A DNA stretch of 64,000 nucleotides from Roseobacter sp. (GCA_002731875.1 PCCY01000030.1:25746-89745), one strand, 5' to 3'. Shown: positions 41,428 to 50,631, counted from the stretch's first letter. The notes: generated by a model from the sequence alone, not told the origin. A program made the numbers and translations.

Positions 41428-42480
41428 TTAACAGTCAAGCACAATATCCGTCAGCGGTCGGCTTACACATGGCAATATGAATCCCCGGTCGATTTCCCGC
41501 TGCCTGATGCCGCCTTCATGGGCCATCGTGACCTCTCCGGAATGTTTGAAAATCTTGCACGTACCACACATCCCGCGCGCACATGACGACGGGAGAGGCA
41601 GGCCAGCAGCCTTTACCGCACTGAGGATCGTGGTTGTTTCGGCACACTCAAAGGTCTTGCCTGTGCGCGCAAATGAAATGCTGCGCACAGGGGTATCTGC
41701 TGCCGGCGTGATCTCAGCCTCCGGTGATGAAAAGTCGAAGCTTTCTTCGCCGTACCTTTCCGGCGGCACACCTGCATCACGCGCCGCCGCCCGTACCATT
41801 TCCATAAAGGATTGCGGGCCACAGCACAAAACAGTGCTGTCAGCAAGGCCGGGTGCCAGACTATTCAGCAATCCAGCTGACGGCCGCGAAGCACCCGGAC
41901 CTCTTGTGATGATTGGAACGTAGGTAAGATGTGGCAAACGGCGGGACAACAGGGCAATTTCCTGCGTCGCAATCAGATCGGCTTCGGTGGGGGAGACATG
42001 GATGAGTGTGGCATCAAGCGCAATGCCTCGGTCCGCAGCGGTCCGTAGCATGGAAAGAATTGGGGTAATGCCGGTGCCTGCCGCAATCAGCGTGTATTTT
42101 TCACCCGGCCAAGACACAGGACCAAACCGGCCCGACGGTCCGAACGCGAGGATGGTCGCCCCCGGAACCAATGTTTCGTGGAGATGAGCCGAACCGGCAC
42201 CCGCTTGGCGTTTGACGGAAATTTCGATACCGCCATCGCGTGAGGCCGATGACGCAATGGTATAACAGCGCTCTACGGTTCCCTGGGGGGTATCGATTTG
42301 AAATGTCATGAACTGTCCGGGATCATGGTCAATTCTGCTTCCGTCTACTGGTGCCAGCAAAAATGTCCGGACGTCATGCGTTTCATCCCAGGTGGCTTTG
42401 CACAGCAGCGGTGCCCAGGCTTCGGGTGGGAAACGCCGGCGGCGGCGGGTTATCCACGGCGCTGCGTCGATCATGGTCAT
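41428..42480 (-). CDS. gbcB: Glycine betaine monooxygenase reductase component GbcB
   Basis: A 350-residue reductase. Order of domains: FAD-binding barrel (ERCYTIASSAS), NAD-binding domain (LIAAGTGITPILSMLRTA, TVLCCGPQSFMEM) and a C-terminal plant-type [2Fe-2S] domain (LPSSCARGMCGTCKIF plus LPCVSRP). It passes electrons from NAD(P)H to the Rieske oxygenase encoded just upstream. The ATG at 42480 overlaps the gbcA stop by four bases. Confidence 0.85.
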   Translation of the reverse strand: MTMIDAAPWITRRRRRFPPEAWAPLLCKATWDETHDVRTFLLAPVDGSRIDHDPGQFMTFQIDTPQGTVERCYTIASSASRDGGIEISVKRQAGAGSAHLHETLVPGATILAFGPSGRFGPVSWPGEKYTLIAAGTGITPILSMLRTAADRGIALDATLIHVSPTEADLIATQEIALLSRRLPHLTYVPIITRGPGASRPSAGLLNSLAPGLADSTVLCCGPQSFMEMVRAAARDAGVPPERYGEESFDFSSPEAEITPAADTPVRSISFARTGKTFECAETTTILSAVKAAGLPLPSSCARGMCGTCKIFKHSGEVTMAHEGGIRQREIDRGFILPCVSRPLTDIVLDC

Positions 42481-43742
42481 GACGGTGTCTCTGCTTCGGT
42501 CATGCGCTCCACATACCATGTGGTGAATTCGTCCAAAGCACGTTCGGTAAAACGTGAATATGGTCCGGGGCGATATCCTGGCGACAGGGCACCCTTGTGG
42601 GCCAGAGCGACAAGGTGGGCGTCTTCGCGGTTGGTCTGCTTCCAGACCGACGTGAGGTTCTCCAGAGTGTAATCTTCGCCCTCGACCGCGTCACGGTTCA
42701 CCAACCACTTGGTACGCACCAACGTCCGATCCGGAGCGATGGGAAAGGCAGTGAAAATAACCGCGTGATCGGCCATGACATGGTTCCATGAATTGATCCC
42801 CCACAGATGTACATCCCCTAGCCAAGGACGGTCTGTATCACCAAGTGGGATGGCGACGGCAGCACGGGTGTCAGGGGTCTGGCTTTCGCCCAAACCGGCG
42901 ATGATCAGGCGCTGCGTGCGAAAATTGGTCGGCCATCCGACCGTATGTTCAACGGCCTCATAGTCGAGCCCTTCGTTGTCCCAATGTGCCCCGTAACGCG
43001 CATAGGCATCCAACAAATCATTGGCTTCGATCTTTTCCGCCTCGGTCAGCCCGTCAGGGTCATAGCCAAAGTCAGCTGCGTGGAACGACAGGGATAGTTG
43101 GGGATGATTGGACGCGCAGTGATAACACTCCCTGTTGTTTTCGATGGTCAGTTTCCAGTTACCTTCCTCGATGATGTCCTGCTCGAAGGCGACTTTGGCG
43201 TTGCGCAGATCATACGGAGCAAGACGTGGTTCCATTACGCGTTCCAGCTCGTCAATGTCAGATGGAGGCGTTTGAGACAGGCAAACGTACAGGATGCCGC
43301 CTATGTCCTTGAGAGCGACAGGCTTGAGGTGGTGTAGGTCACGGTCAAAATCGACACCCATATGCGGGGCCAACGCCAACGAACCGTTCAAATCATATGT
43401 CCACTGATGATAGGGGCACACCAATTTCCCGACGACCGATCGCCCAGGAGGCACCAGCCGCGACCCCCGGTGTGAACAGACATTATGAAAGGCCCGTAGT
43501 TCATTGTCGTCATCACGTAAGATCAGTATGGAGGCGGGGCCAATGTCCACTGCAACGACATCGCCCGGCTCGGCGACATCACAGGCTACGCCCGCGGCGA
43601 TCCAGTGGCGGGAAAATATTATGTCACAGTCTGCTTTATAGGCACCTTCCCCCGTGTATAGTGCAGCGGGAAGGGTATGCCCCGGCTTCCGCGCATCCAA
43701 AAGTGCGCGCGTGGAAGAAGAAGCTGAACGTTCATCAAACAT
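42477..43742 (-). CDS. gbcA: Rieske oxygenase GbcA (glycine betaine demethylase type)
   Basis: A 421-residue aromatic-ring-hydroxylase-type oxygenase. Rieske cluster ligands are CSHRGS (near residue 88) and CPYHQWTYD (near 108); the catalytic iron site lies in IENNRECYHCASNHPQL near residue 200. With GbcB it oxidatively removes a methyl from glycine betaine to give dimethylglycine. Stachydrine and other quaternary-amine demethylases are close relatives, so betaine is probable, not proven. ATG 43742 follows AAGGGG. Confidence 0.85.
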   Translation of the reverse strand: MFDERSASSSTRALLDARKPGHTLPAALYTGEGAYKADCDIIFSRHWIAAGVACDVAEPGDVVAVDIGPASILILRDDDNELRAFHNVCSHRGSRLVPPGRSVVGKLVCPYHQWTYDLNGSLALAPHMGVDFDRDLHHLKPVALKDIGGILYVCLSQTPPSDIDELERVMEPRLAPYDLRNAKVAFEQDIIEEGNWKLTIENNRECYHCASNHPQLSLSFHAADFGYDPDGLTEAEKIEANDLLDAYARYGAHWDNEGLDYEAVEHTVGWPTNFRTQRLIIAGLGESQTPDTRAAVAIPLGDTDRPWLGDVHLWGINSWNHVMADHAVIFTAFPIAPDRTLVRTKWLVNRDAVEGEDYTLENLTSVWKQTNREDAHLVALAHKGALSPGYRPGPYSRFTERALDEFTTWYVERMTEAETPS

Positions 43743-43898
43743 GGCAGAGACCCCTTGGTTTAGCGCAAGACTATTCGCGAGAAACGCCACTAGACAACGG
43801 CACAAAAAATACGTCTATTCATTACTTCACCGTATGAATGAGTTGGATAACCATCAACGGCGCAGCAGATCGTCAGCGGCACACGGACATAGCAAGTT

Positions 43899-44837
43899 AT
43901 GCATCGGATACGACGGGCACTTCCTTCCCTGACGGCACTGGTCGCGTTCGAGGCCGCTGCCCGGAACAGCAGTTTTACGGTCGCGGCAAAGGAACTGGGC
44001 GTGACCCAAGCTGCGGTAAGCAGACGTATTGCTGCGCTGGAACAAGAAATCGGGCGGCAGTTGTTCGACCGACGAAATCGGCGTGTTGCCCTTACCGAAG
44101 CGGGGTATGACCTGTTTGCCTCGGTTGGCGTCGCGTTTGGTGGTCTTGCCGATACGGTGGATCGCTTGCAAAGCCCGCAGGTAAAACTGACCGTCGCTGC
44201 ATCTGTCGCCTTTGGCCATTTCAGGCTTCTGCCGCTGTTGGCGTCCTTTCGGGATCAGGAACCAGGCGTCGACTTGCGCGTGATATCAGAAGATTCATGG
44301 GCCGCACCTGACGACCGGCAGATCGACCTTGCGGTACGATATGGCAAACCACCGTTTCGCGGTATGAGGGTTGTCGGAGCGCTTGAAGAACGCATCATCC
44401 CGGTTTGCGCCCCTCAGATGGCACAGCGTCTGGGATCCCTTACGCTGAGCGATCTTGCCCACAGGTCTGATATTCAGAAAATTGACAGTGCCTCGCCGGA
44501 ACCGAGCTGGCTAAACTGGGCAGGCTGGTTCCAGCAACTTGGTTGGCGCGGCAGTTTCGAAGCGGCCAAATTGCATTTTAGCAGCTATAGTGATGCAGCA
44601 TATGCCGCCATGAACGGGGAAGGGGTTGCATTGGGTTGGACCCACCTGTTGGAACGTCCGCTTGCGGATGGGCGATTGACTGCGATGGACCTTCCGGCGC
44701 TTTCGCCGAAAGAACGCCACTATATCCTTATTCCCGACCGACGCCAACCTACCCCGGCAGTCGAAGCGTTCTCGCGCTGGCTTGCCAGCGGGAGCCCGGA
44801 ACCAACCGAGCGGTACAGAGATCAAGTGGAAGTTTGA
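43899..44837 (+). CDS. LysR-family regulator divergent from gbcAB
   Basis: A 312-residue LysR-type activator of the GcvA subgroup: N-terminal winged helix (LPSLTALVAFEAAARNSSFTVA; VTQAAVSRRIAALEQEIG) and a periplasmic-binding-protein-like effector domain. The 156-base gap to gbcA should contain its binding site, and gbcAB is the likely target. Confidence 0.9.
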   Translation: MHRIRRALPSLTALVAFEAAARNSSFTVAAKELGVTQAAVSRRIAALEQEIGRQLFDRRNRRVALTEAGYDLFASVGVAFGGLADTVDRLQSPQVKLTVAASVAFGHFRLLPLLASFRDQEPGVDLRVISEDSWAAPDDRQIDLAVRYGKPPFRGMRVVGALEERIIPVCAPQMAQRLGSLTLSDLAHRSDIQKIDSASPEPSWLNWAGWFQQLGWRGSFEAAKLHFSSYSDAAYAAMNGEGVALGWTHLLERPLADGRLTAMDLPALSPKERHYILIPDRRQPTPAVEAFSRWLASGSPEPTERYRDQVEV

Positions 44838-44967
44838 AGTGTTTCGACGCGTGCGTGGTACGACGCAAACATGCTTTCGTTAGTCCCGAGAGCGGTAGAG
44901 TGTGCTGGGCCGATCGAAGTACGATTAGCGCCCGCGAAAGGCCCAGCAAGCAATGCTTGATCTTCGC

Positions 44968-45417
44968 TTAAGAAGACAAAGCAGTCAGCTTTGAAGTTTG
45001 CGTCTTGGTCTGCGTCGACGCATTTTCCGAAGCAGACATGGCATCGGATGTCTGGGGCGTCAGCAATGCGGAAATATAGGACTTACTTGCGCGCCCTGAC
45101 GAGTTGGCGACCGGTGCGATGTCATCAATCATCGCCCGAAAACGTGCGGTTTCGACACGCTGTTCCGCAGTTTTTCGTTCCAGTTCTTCATTCACAATCT
45201 TTTTGTCTTCGACCTTTGTCAAAACTACGCTTGCCGATTTCTTGGCCGATTCAGCAGCAGCGGTTTCTTTCGTTCCGGTGCCAACGCTACTCGCTGACTG
45301 TTTCGCGTATGATGACGACGATCCCTCCGTTGATTTTGACGGTTCGTCGGATGCGGTAGGTTGCGTCTGCCGCGGAGGCGGGCTGGCGTTAGTCCCGATG
45401 GATAAGATTGACAGCAT
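44968..45417 (-). CDS. Ser/Thr/Ala-rich low-complexity protein of unknown function
   Basis: A 149-residue protein without signal peptide or membrane span. It is rich in Ser, Thr, Ala and Lys, with a helical, charged middle (KVEDKKIVNEELERKTAEQRVETARFRAMIDDI) flanked by disordered tails. I recognise no family. It lies next to the repeat-protein gene on the same strand, separated by that gene's terminator. Confidence 0.5.
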   Translation of the reverse strand: MLSILSIGTNASPPPRQTQPTASDEPSKSTEGSSSSYAKQSASSVGTGTKETAAAESAKKSASVVLTKVEDKKIVNEELERKTAEQRVETARFRAMIDDIAPVANSSGRASKSYISALLTPQTSDAMSASENASTQTKTQTSKLTALSS

Positions 45418-45733
45418 TTTATGGCCTTTCGGTTTGCTTGGTTAGATAAGCGCACCTATCGCATCAGGCTATGGTCGTATCATGACCGAAATAAGGTTAG
45501 ATCGGGCAAAATGTGGCAACAATTTATCATTTTTTTGTTCCAGAAGACATGGTGAATCACGAGCGTCGCGGGTCGGCCCGCGTGTAATTGTTGTAAATCT
45601 ATTAAATGTTTTCAGACAGTTTCTTTGGGTCCGGCAGAGATTAGTAAAATCCAAGCCAGACAAATTAGCGATGATCGCCGTCTGATAGGTGCGTGACGAT
45701 GGAAAACGCAACGCTGATTGGTTGTTCTTAAAG
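45418..45733. other. Intergenic region
   Basis: About 315 bases between the low-complexity gene and the terminator of the repeat-protein gene. No gene or clear regulatory site seen. Confidence 0.35.
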
Positions 45734-45763
45734 ATTGATGGCGGCTATCATGCCGCCATCAAT
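45734..45763 (-). terminator. Terminator of the repeat-protein gene
   Basis: ATTGATGGCGGC and GCCGCCATCAAT form a perfect 12-bp stem with a 6-base loop, 25 bases after the stop of the minus-strand gene. GGGGTTTTT follows it on the plus strand, so it may work in both directions. Confidence 0.8.
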
Positions 45764-45787
45764 GGGGTTTTTGACGGTTTTGGGCTA

Positions 45788-46699
45788 TTACAGCAACTCT
45801 GAACCGGTCCAGTCCACGGGTGTGCCGTCATTGCCATCGTCTTGGTCTACGGCGTCCATATCCTTGGTCATTAACGACATGACATCATTCAAAGTGATCT
45901 CGTTGGTACCTACGGAGTCGACCTCGTAATCCTCGAACGGGGGCAGGGCATTGGCCGCAGCGGCAGCGTTTTCACCGCCCCACTGACCATGACCCGATGT
46001 AGTGCCACCCGTGCCGGAACCCTTGGTACCACCCGAACCGGACCCCTTGGTGCCGCCAGAACCGGACCCCTTGGTGCCACTCGAGCCGGAGCCCTTTGTG
46101 CCGCCAGAGCCGGAGCCCTTGGTGCCGCCAGAGCCGGAACCCTTGGTGCCGCCAGAGCCGGAACCCTTGGTACCACCCGAACCGGAACCCTTGGTGCCGC
46201 CAGAACCGGACCCCTTGGTACCACCCGAGCCGGAGCCCTTTGTACCACCCGAACCGGAACCCTTGGTGCCGCCAGAGCCGGAGCCCTTTGTACCACCCGA
46301 ACCGGAGCCCTTTGTACCACCCGAACCGGACCCCTTGGTGCCGCCAGAGCCGGAGCCCTTTGTACCACCCGAACCGGAACCCTTGGTGCCGCCAGAACCG
46401 GAACCTTTATGGCCATTACCTTTGCCGTTCCATTCGTGGTCTTTGCCGTGGCGGTCGCCGCTGGTTCCGCCGGAACCGGAGCCTTGATATTCCCGGGATT
46501 CAGATGCCGCTGCGCCATCGGGGCGCTGCATGACTGTCACTTCATTGGCTAGGTTGGCGTCGAACCATTTGGAAAACTGATCGCCCTCCACACCGCCGTT
46601 GTGATAGGATTTCGTTGCGCTTGCGTCGCTTTGCCCCGATCCTTTAGCATCACCAGCTTCAGAACTGTGCCCTCCTGATTTATCGTACGTCTTCGACAT
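45788..46699 (-). CDS. Protein with 17 tandem GSGSGGTK-type octapeptides
   Basis: A 303-residue protein in three parts. Residues 1-98 are hydrophilic and start MSKTYDKSGGHSSEAGD. Residues 99-234 are exactly 17 octapeptides, nearly all GSGSGGTK, with single variants GSGSSGTK and a final GSGTGGTT. Residues 235-303 are acidic (FEDYEVDSVGTNEITLNDVM; DMDAVDQDDGND) and end in DWTGSELL. There is no Sec signal; an acidic C-terminus with small and hydrophobic final residues would suit type I secretion. Function unknown; extracellular matrix or adhesin-like roles are possible. Confidence 0.75.
   Translation of the reverse strand: MSKTYDKSGGHSSEAGDAKGSGQSDASATKSYHNGGVEGDQFSKWFDANLANEVTVMQRPDGAAASESREYQGSGSGGTSGDRHGKDHEWNGKGNGHKGSGSGGTKGSGSGGTKGSGSGGTKGSGSGGTKGSGSGGTKGSGSGGTKGSGSGGTKGSGSGGTKGSGSGGTKGSGSGGTKGSGSGGTKGSGSGGTKGSGSGGTKGSGSSGTKGSGSGGTKGSGSGGTKGSGTGGTTSGHGQWGGENAAAAANALPPFEDYEVDSVGTNEITLNDVMSLMTKDMDAVDQDDGNDGTPVDWTGSELL
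45998..46405. repeat. 24-bp tandem repeat array (17 units)
   Basis: Seventeen consecutive 24-base units (408 bases) encode the octapeptides above. Third positions vary between units (GTGCC/GTACC, CCAGA/CCCGA) while the protein stays constant, which indicates selection on the peptide and not a recent pure expansion. Confidence 0.95.
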
Positions 46700-47086
46700 G
46701 CCAAATCCTCTCGCTAGTGTTCAATTATTTTCAATGTTATCGCAGAAAAGTGCTATTCTTAAGAAGTTTCAAATCTTCGTAATTAGCATTCAGAGCTAAC
46801 ATGATATCGGAATGTGGCAATATTTTAGCCAAACTTTGCAGATTTTACGCCTAGAAAGGGCTAGAACTGGAAACAATTTCTTTCATTTGGCACGATCTAA
46901 GCCGCGCGTAAATCAATTGCTTGCCGGAAATCAGTGCTCTGCTGACGGTATCGCTGCGATTCGACTGATGCCACAATCGCTCCTAATTTTAGCCGCACTG
47001 TGTATTTAATGCTTTTATGCAAAGACGGACCTTGGGGTGTGGCTCAAGCGCATCCCCGGGGAAATTACCATGACGGAAGGGACCAA
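46700..47086. other. Divergent intergenic region
   Basis: About 390 AT-rich bases between the repeat-protein gene and the kinase-like gene. It should hold both promoters. I see no defined operator, RNA gene or reading frame with a credible start. Confidence 0.4.
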
Positions 47087-48136
47087 ATGGGTAACAAAAG
47101 CAATAAGGATCGTGTGCGCGAGCTTGTTGAATGTGCTGAATCCCATTTTGGCGAAAAGGTTTTGCATTCATCCGCGCCGGGCGGCGAAGGCCGAGCGAGC
47201 TGGCGGTTTGAAATGGAAAGCGGTTTTGTGATTGCGACCTCGCGGCCAAACTTTCGGCGTACGCATCTAGAAGCGGTCGCACTGACAAAGCTTGCAGAAT
47301 ATTGCGATGATGCCCCAAGATGTCTGGGTGTGGTCGGGGACATCATGTTCCAATCTGACGTAGGGGGCAGGCGCCTGAACCAGGAAATAATGAAATATGA
47401 TCGTCGTCAGCGTACCGATGTTGCACATGAAGCGATCGCGAGCATATTCAGAGTCCAATCAGCGGGACGCAAAAGTGGCTTGAACCGGTCGATGCCGCAT
47501 CTTGGCGCAAATCACGACTGGATACGAAACCTTGTAGACGCGACATCCGTGCTGAAATCTTTCTCAGCGGGCAGATCTCTGGACGTTGACCAAGAGGCAC
47601 TATGCGAACGGATCACCTCGCCAGCGGTTGAATTTGTGAAGTGGGACTGTCGTTCCGGAAATGCGGCGATCAGTGACAATGGTCGCTTGCGCTGGTTCGA
47701 TTTTGAATATTGCGGCGTGCGCCACGGGGCCGAAGACGTTGCTTGGCTTATCGGTGACGAAGCCTGGCCCGTACAACCGCAAACCATGGAAGAAATCGTC
47801 GTTTCAGCATTCGACCGGACAAACCATTATGCTTTGGACCCGTATCTGGACTATCTGTCCGTGTACCTGACATTGCATTGTGTTCAGCGTCTAAAGCTAA
47901 TTCTCAAAGAGGTAAACAAGCGAGGCTGGTTGTCGAAAACCCGTATCCGCAAATATGATGACGCCGGTGTTCATCCGGAATTTGCAGCTCATATTTGCAA
48001 GGTAGGTGCCTATTTCGCGCAACGGGTCCCTTTGACACGTCCCATCGGGCTTGATTTTGAAGATGCGGAAAAAGTATTTGAACAAGTTCTGAAAAGCGGC
48101 CGCAAGGACGTTGAGAACATGAAGGTCCCTGCATGA
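47087..48136 (+). CDS. Aminoglycoside-phosphotransferase-like kinase
   Basis: A 349-residue protein with the APH/choline-kinase fold. The catalytic block is WDCRSGNAAISDNGRLRWFDFEYCG near residues 183-206: the Asp and Asn of the catalytic loop, then the metal-binding Asp of DFE. An N-terminal lobe precedes it. APH-like kinases phosphorylate hydroxyls of small molecules or proteins. The ATG at 47087 is the best of several starts (GGAAGGGA upstream). Four-base overlap with the next gene shows the two are coupled. Confidence 0.72.
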   Translation: MGNKSNKDRVRELVECAESHFGEKVLHSSAPGGEGRASWRFEMESGFVIATSRPNFRRTHLEAVALTKLAEYCDDAPRCLGVVGDIMFQSDVGGRRLNQEIMKYDRRQRTDVAHEAIASIFRVQSAGRKSGLNRSMPHLGANHDWIRNLVDATSVLKSFSAGRSLDVDQEALCERITSPAVEFVKWDCRSGNAAISDNGRLRWFDFEYCGVRHGAEDVAWLIGDEAWPVQPQTMEEIVVSAFDRTNHYALDPYLDYLSVYLTLHCVQRLKLILKEVNKRGWLSKTRIRKYDDAGVHPEFAAHICKVGAYFAQRVPLTRPIGLDFEDAEKVFEQVLKSGRKDVENMKVPA

Positions 48137-49353
48137 GAGATACAGTATCGAGCGGTCTGAGCAAAAACCGGTTGCGCGTAGAAGTCATTGACACCTACGC
48201 AGGGTTTCTGGCCGTCGAACAGGCGTGGAAGTCGTTGGAAGATCGCGACCCTGAAATGACGGTCTTCCTATCTTGGGATTGGCTCGCACAGCCGTTCAGG
48301 CAAAATCCATTCAGGTGGAGTGTGGTCGCCGTTTATACGCGGACTGGCGACGATCTGATCGGGCTGCTGCCGCTTAAATACGGTGTACGCTGGAGCGCGT
48401 CGCGGAAAGAGTTTCAGACCGAAATTGAAGCCGGCGGTCGCCTCATTTTCAGTGAATATACCGGGTTCCTTTGTGATCCCGAATTTGAGCAACCGGCTTT
48501 GGAAGCAATGGTTGCGCAGCTCCAAGCGATGCCCTGGTCGCGATTATCGCTTAGATATGTCGCGCAACACGCCCGCGCCGAGATGTTTTACGCAGCCTTT
48601 GATCGCCCGGGCTATTCAGGCTCCTGGAAAGAATACCGTACCGGGAATGGTGCCACCGATAATCTAATCTGCCCGCACGTTGCCCTGCCGGACGATTTCG
48701 AAACCTATCTCGACACGTGCATCAGCGCTGAAATCCAGAACCGTTACAGGAAAATACAGCAGCAATATTTCGCGAACGGGGAATATCGGTTCACCCATTC
48801 CGATGCCGATTGTTTTGATCGCGACGTTGCAACGTTGATGACCCTTTGGAAACAGGAATCAACGACACCGGACCAAGTAAAAAAGTCGAAAAAGATGGCC
48901 GATAACTTTGAGACAATGCTGCGGTCCGCAGTGGCTTCGGATGCTTTGTTTCTACCAATACTCTGGCGGGGCGACACGCCTTTGGCAGCCTTGGGCCATG
49001 TCATGGACCCAAAGGTAGGCGCGATGCATTTCATCATAGCAGGGCGGAACCCCGCCGCAGACGAGGACTTTATCGCGGCCGTATTGCATTTCCACAGCAT
49101 AGAATGCGCGATCTTGCTTGGATGTGAATATTACGATTTCGGACACGGGGATGAGCAGTATAAATTCAGCTATGGCGCAGAGCCGGTCGAAGTTCGGTAT
49201 CTCTCGATCAGGCGCCAGAATGCGTCTGCGGACAAGGTTTTCGATTCCATTGGGTCGGGTATCGCGCTCAAGCGCATCGAAGAATTTTTGGAGGCCGGAA
49301 AAATTGATGAAGCCCGACGCGGCTGTCGTCAATTGTCGCGGATATTGAGCTAG
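48133..49353 (+). CDS. CelD/BioF2-like GNAT-fold acyltransferase
   Basis: A 406-residue protein of the CelD-like double-GNAT group: LSWDWLAQPFRQNPFRWSVVAVY near the N-terminus, EIQNRYRKIQQQYF mid-protein and the GNAT core ALGHVMDPKVGAMHFIIAGRNP, then CEYYDFGHGDEQYKFSYG. Relatives occur in exopolysaccharide and cell-surface loci and resemble FemAB aminoacyl transferases. Substrate unknown. Coupled to the kinase gene. Confidence 0.75.
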   Translation: MRDTVSSGLSKNRLRVEVIDTYAGFLAVEQAWKSLEDRDPEMTVFLSWDWLAQPFRQNPFRWSVVAVYTRTGDDLIGLLPLKYGVRWSASRKEFQTEIEAGGRLIFSEYTGFLCDPEFEQPALEAMVAQLQAMPWSRLSLRYVAQHARAEMFYAAFDRPGYSGSWKEYRTGNGATDNLICPHVALPDDFETYLDTCISAEIQNRYRKIQQQYFANGEYRFTHSDADCFDRDVATLMTLWKQESTTPDQVKKSKKMADNFETMLRSAVASDALFLPILWRGDTPLAALGHVMDPKVGAMHFIIAGRNPAADEDFIAAVLHFHSIECAILLGCEYYDFGHGDEQYKFSYGAEPVEVRYLSIRRQNASADKVFDSIGSGIALKRIEEFLEAGKIDEARRGCRQLSRILS

Positions 49354-49375
49354 GGCGCTGGTGCACCCAATCATT

Positions 49376-49410
49376 ACGCAGCAGCAGCGTCATCGACGTT
49401 GCTGCTGCGT
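49376..49410. terminator. Bidirectional terminator hairpin
   Basis: ACGCAGCAGCAGCGT and ACGTTGCTGCTGCGT pair over 15 positions with one wobble, between the convergent acyltransferase and L,D-transpeptidase genes. Confidence 0.7.
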
Positions 49411-49448
49411 AGGGGTATCGGGGAAGCCCGATCGGAAGGGTGCCCGCG

Positions 49449-50144
49449 TTAATAAAGTTGTTCCAACTTGTTAGCTTTCATTGACGGAAGAACGATCACC
49501 GAAGACCCGTGGATCGCACGTTCGTGAAGATGAATGACGTCCTGGTTCAGCATCCGAATGCACCCCGATGATACTGCTTTGCCCAATTCGAGATAGGACG
49601 CGTCGCCGTGAATTCGGTAAAGCGTATCGATCCCGTTTTGAAAAAGGTACAAGGCGCGGGCACCCAAAGGGTTTTCGGGCCCCGGATCCATTCCACCGTT
49701 TGCAACGGAATACGGCTCAAGCTCTGGTTTGCGAGCGATCATGGTTTGGGGTACTTTCCAGCGGGGCCATTTACGGCAGAACTGAAGCCGGGCCGTGCCT
49801 TGCCAGGCGAAACCGGCGGCACCGACGCTTACCCCGTACCGAATAGCGCGATCTTCATCTTCGACAAAGTGGAGCATCGCGGCATCCGGATCTACAACGA
49901 TTGTGCCCGACGTGTAATTCGGCCAAGGGTTGGCGACCTCTTGGCGCCAGTAACGCTGCGGGAGCTTCCCTTCCGGGATCGCAGGGATCGGGTATGGCTC
50001 GGTCGTGATTGCTCCGTAAAAGTCGGGCAGGGGTGGAATCACAGGCGGCGAAGGCACTGTCGCGGGGATTGGGGGCGGCGTTGTCGCGCAGGCAGAAAGC
50101 CCGGCCATCGCCCCTACGGCGATGAAATTGCGTCTGGTAAACAT
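49449..50144 (-). CDS. Lipoprotein L,D-transpeptidase (YkuD domain)
   Basis: A 231-residue enzyme with a lipobox (AGLSAC, Cys near residue 19) after a Tat-like TRRNF leader, a proline-rich linker and a YkuD domain. The catalytic block runs from RIHGDAS near residue 178 to AVSSGCIRM near residue 195. It shares the WP.W.P/PG.ENPLGARALYLF pattern with the enzyme at 23904, so the two are paralogues. Role: peptidoglycan 3-3 crosslinking or protein anchoring. Confidence 0.9.
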   Translation of the reverse strand: MFTRRNFIAVGAMAGLSACATTPPPIPATVPSPPVIPPLPDFYGAITTEPYPIPAIPEGKLPQRYWRQEVANPWPNYTSGTIVVDPDAAMLHFVEDEDRAIRYGVSVGAAGFAWQGTARLQFCRKWPRWKVPQTMIARKPELEPYSVANGGMDPGPENPLGARALYLFQNGIDTLYRIHGDASYLELGKAVSSGCIRMLNQDVIHLHERAIHGSSVIVLPSMKANKLEQLY

Positions 50145-50197
50145 GAATAGTCCTTTTCGTTCTGAACGGTGCAGGCAAGCGGTGCCGCGAGGGCTGT

Positions 50198-50545
50198 TCA
50201 GAAGTCGCGAGGCGGATCGAAAGGGGGCGCGTATTGGCGGCCTTCACGGTACCAATCGGAGTGGTAAATCAGTGTGACCCGGACAGCGTGGTGCCCATCA
50301 ATGCTTATCGACCCGGGCAGTACCCGGTCAGGTCCGCAAGAAACCCCGATGACGGTACGACAGCTTTTGCGGACCGAGGCTTTGATAACCGACGTGCTTT
50401 GTTCATAGGGTGTATCAACGCCGTAGTCGGCATATTCAACCGCCGGCACCACGGAAGTTCGTATAGCGGCAGGCACCGCGAACGCGCCCCACGGCACCAT
50501 AATGAGTATCAACAGCACACAAATGAATGAGCGAGACTTTTGCAT
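50198..50545 (-). CDS. Hypothetical exported protein
   Basis: A 115-residue protein with a signal peptide (MQKSRSFICVLLILIMVPWGAFA) and a small domain with two cysteines (SCRTVIGVSCG) ending in PPFDPPRDF. The ATG at 50545 is chosen to start at the signal peptide. Follows the same strand as the L,D-transpeptidase, 54 bases upstream of it, and may be cotranscribed. No family recognised. Confidence 0.55.
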   Translation of the reverse strand: MQKSRSFICVLLILIMVPWGAFAVPAAIRTSVVPAVEYADYGVDTPYEQSTSVIKASVRKSCRTVIGVSCGPDRVLPGSISIDGHHAVRVTLIYHSDWYREGRQYAPPFDPPRDF

Positions 50546-50631
50546 CTCTATTTCTTCACTCAGGTGCGCGTCATTGTCCATGCCTCCAAGAGCCCGCACA
50601 GCCTGACAATGCCGTGATAAATTAAGCGGCG

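Noticed and set aside
45998..46405. CRISPR array
   Set aside because: Units are contiguous 24-mers without unique spacers and lie in frame within a gene.
46002..46487. A long plus-strand reading frame of Pro-Glu repeats (PPEPEPLV) across the tandem repeats
   Set aside because: It is the antisense of the GSGSGGTK repeats. Repeats with no stop give open frames on several strands. The minus-strand frame has non-repeat ends, a start, and a terminator in the right place.
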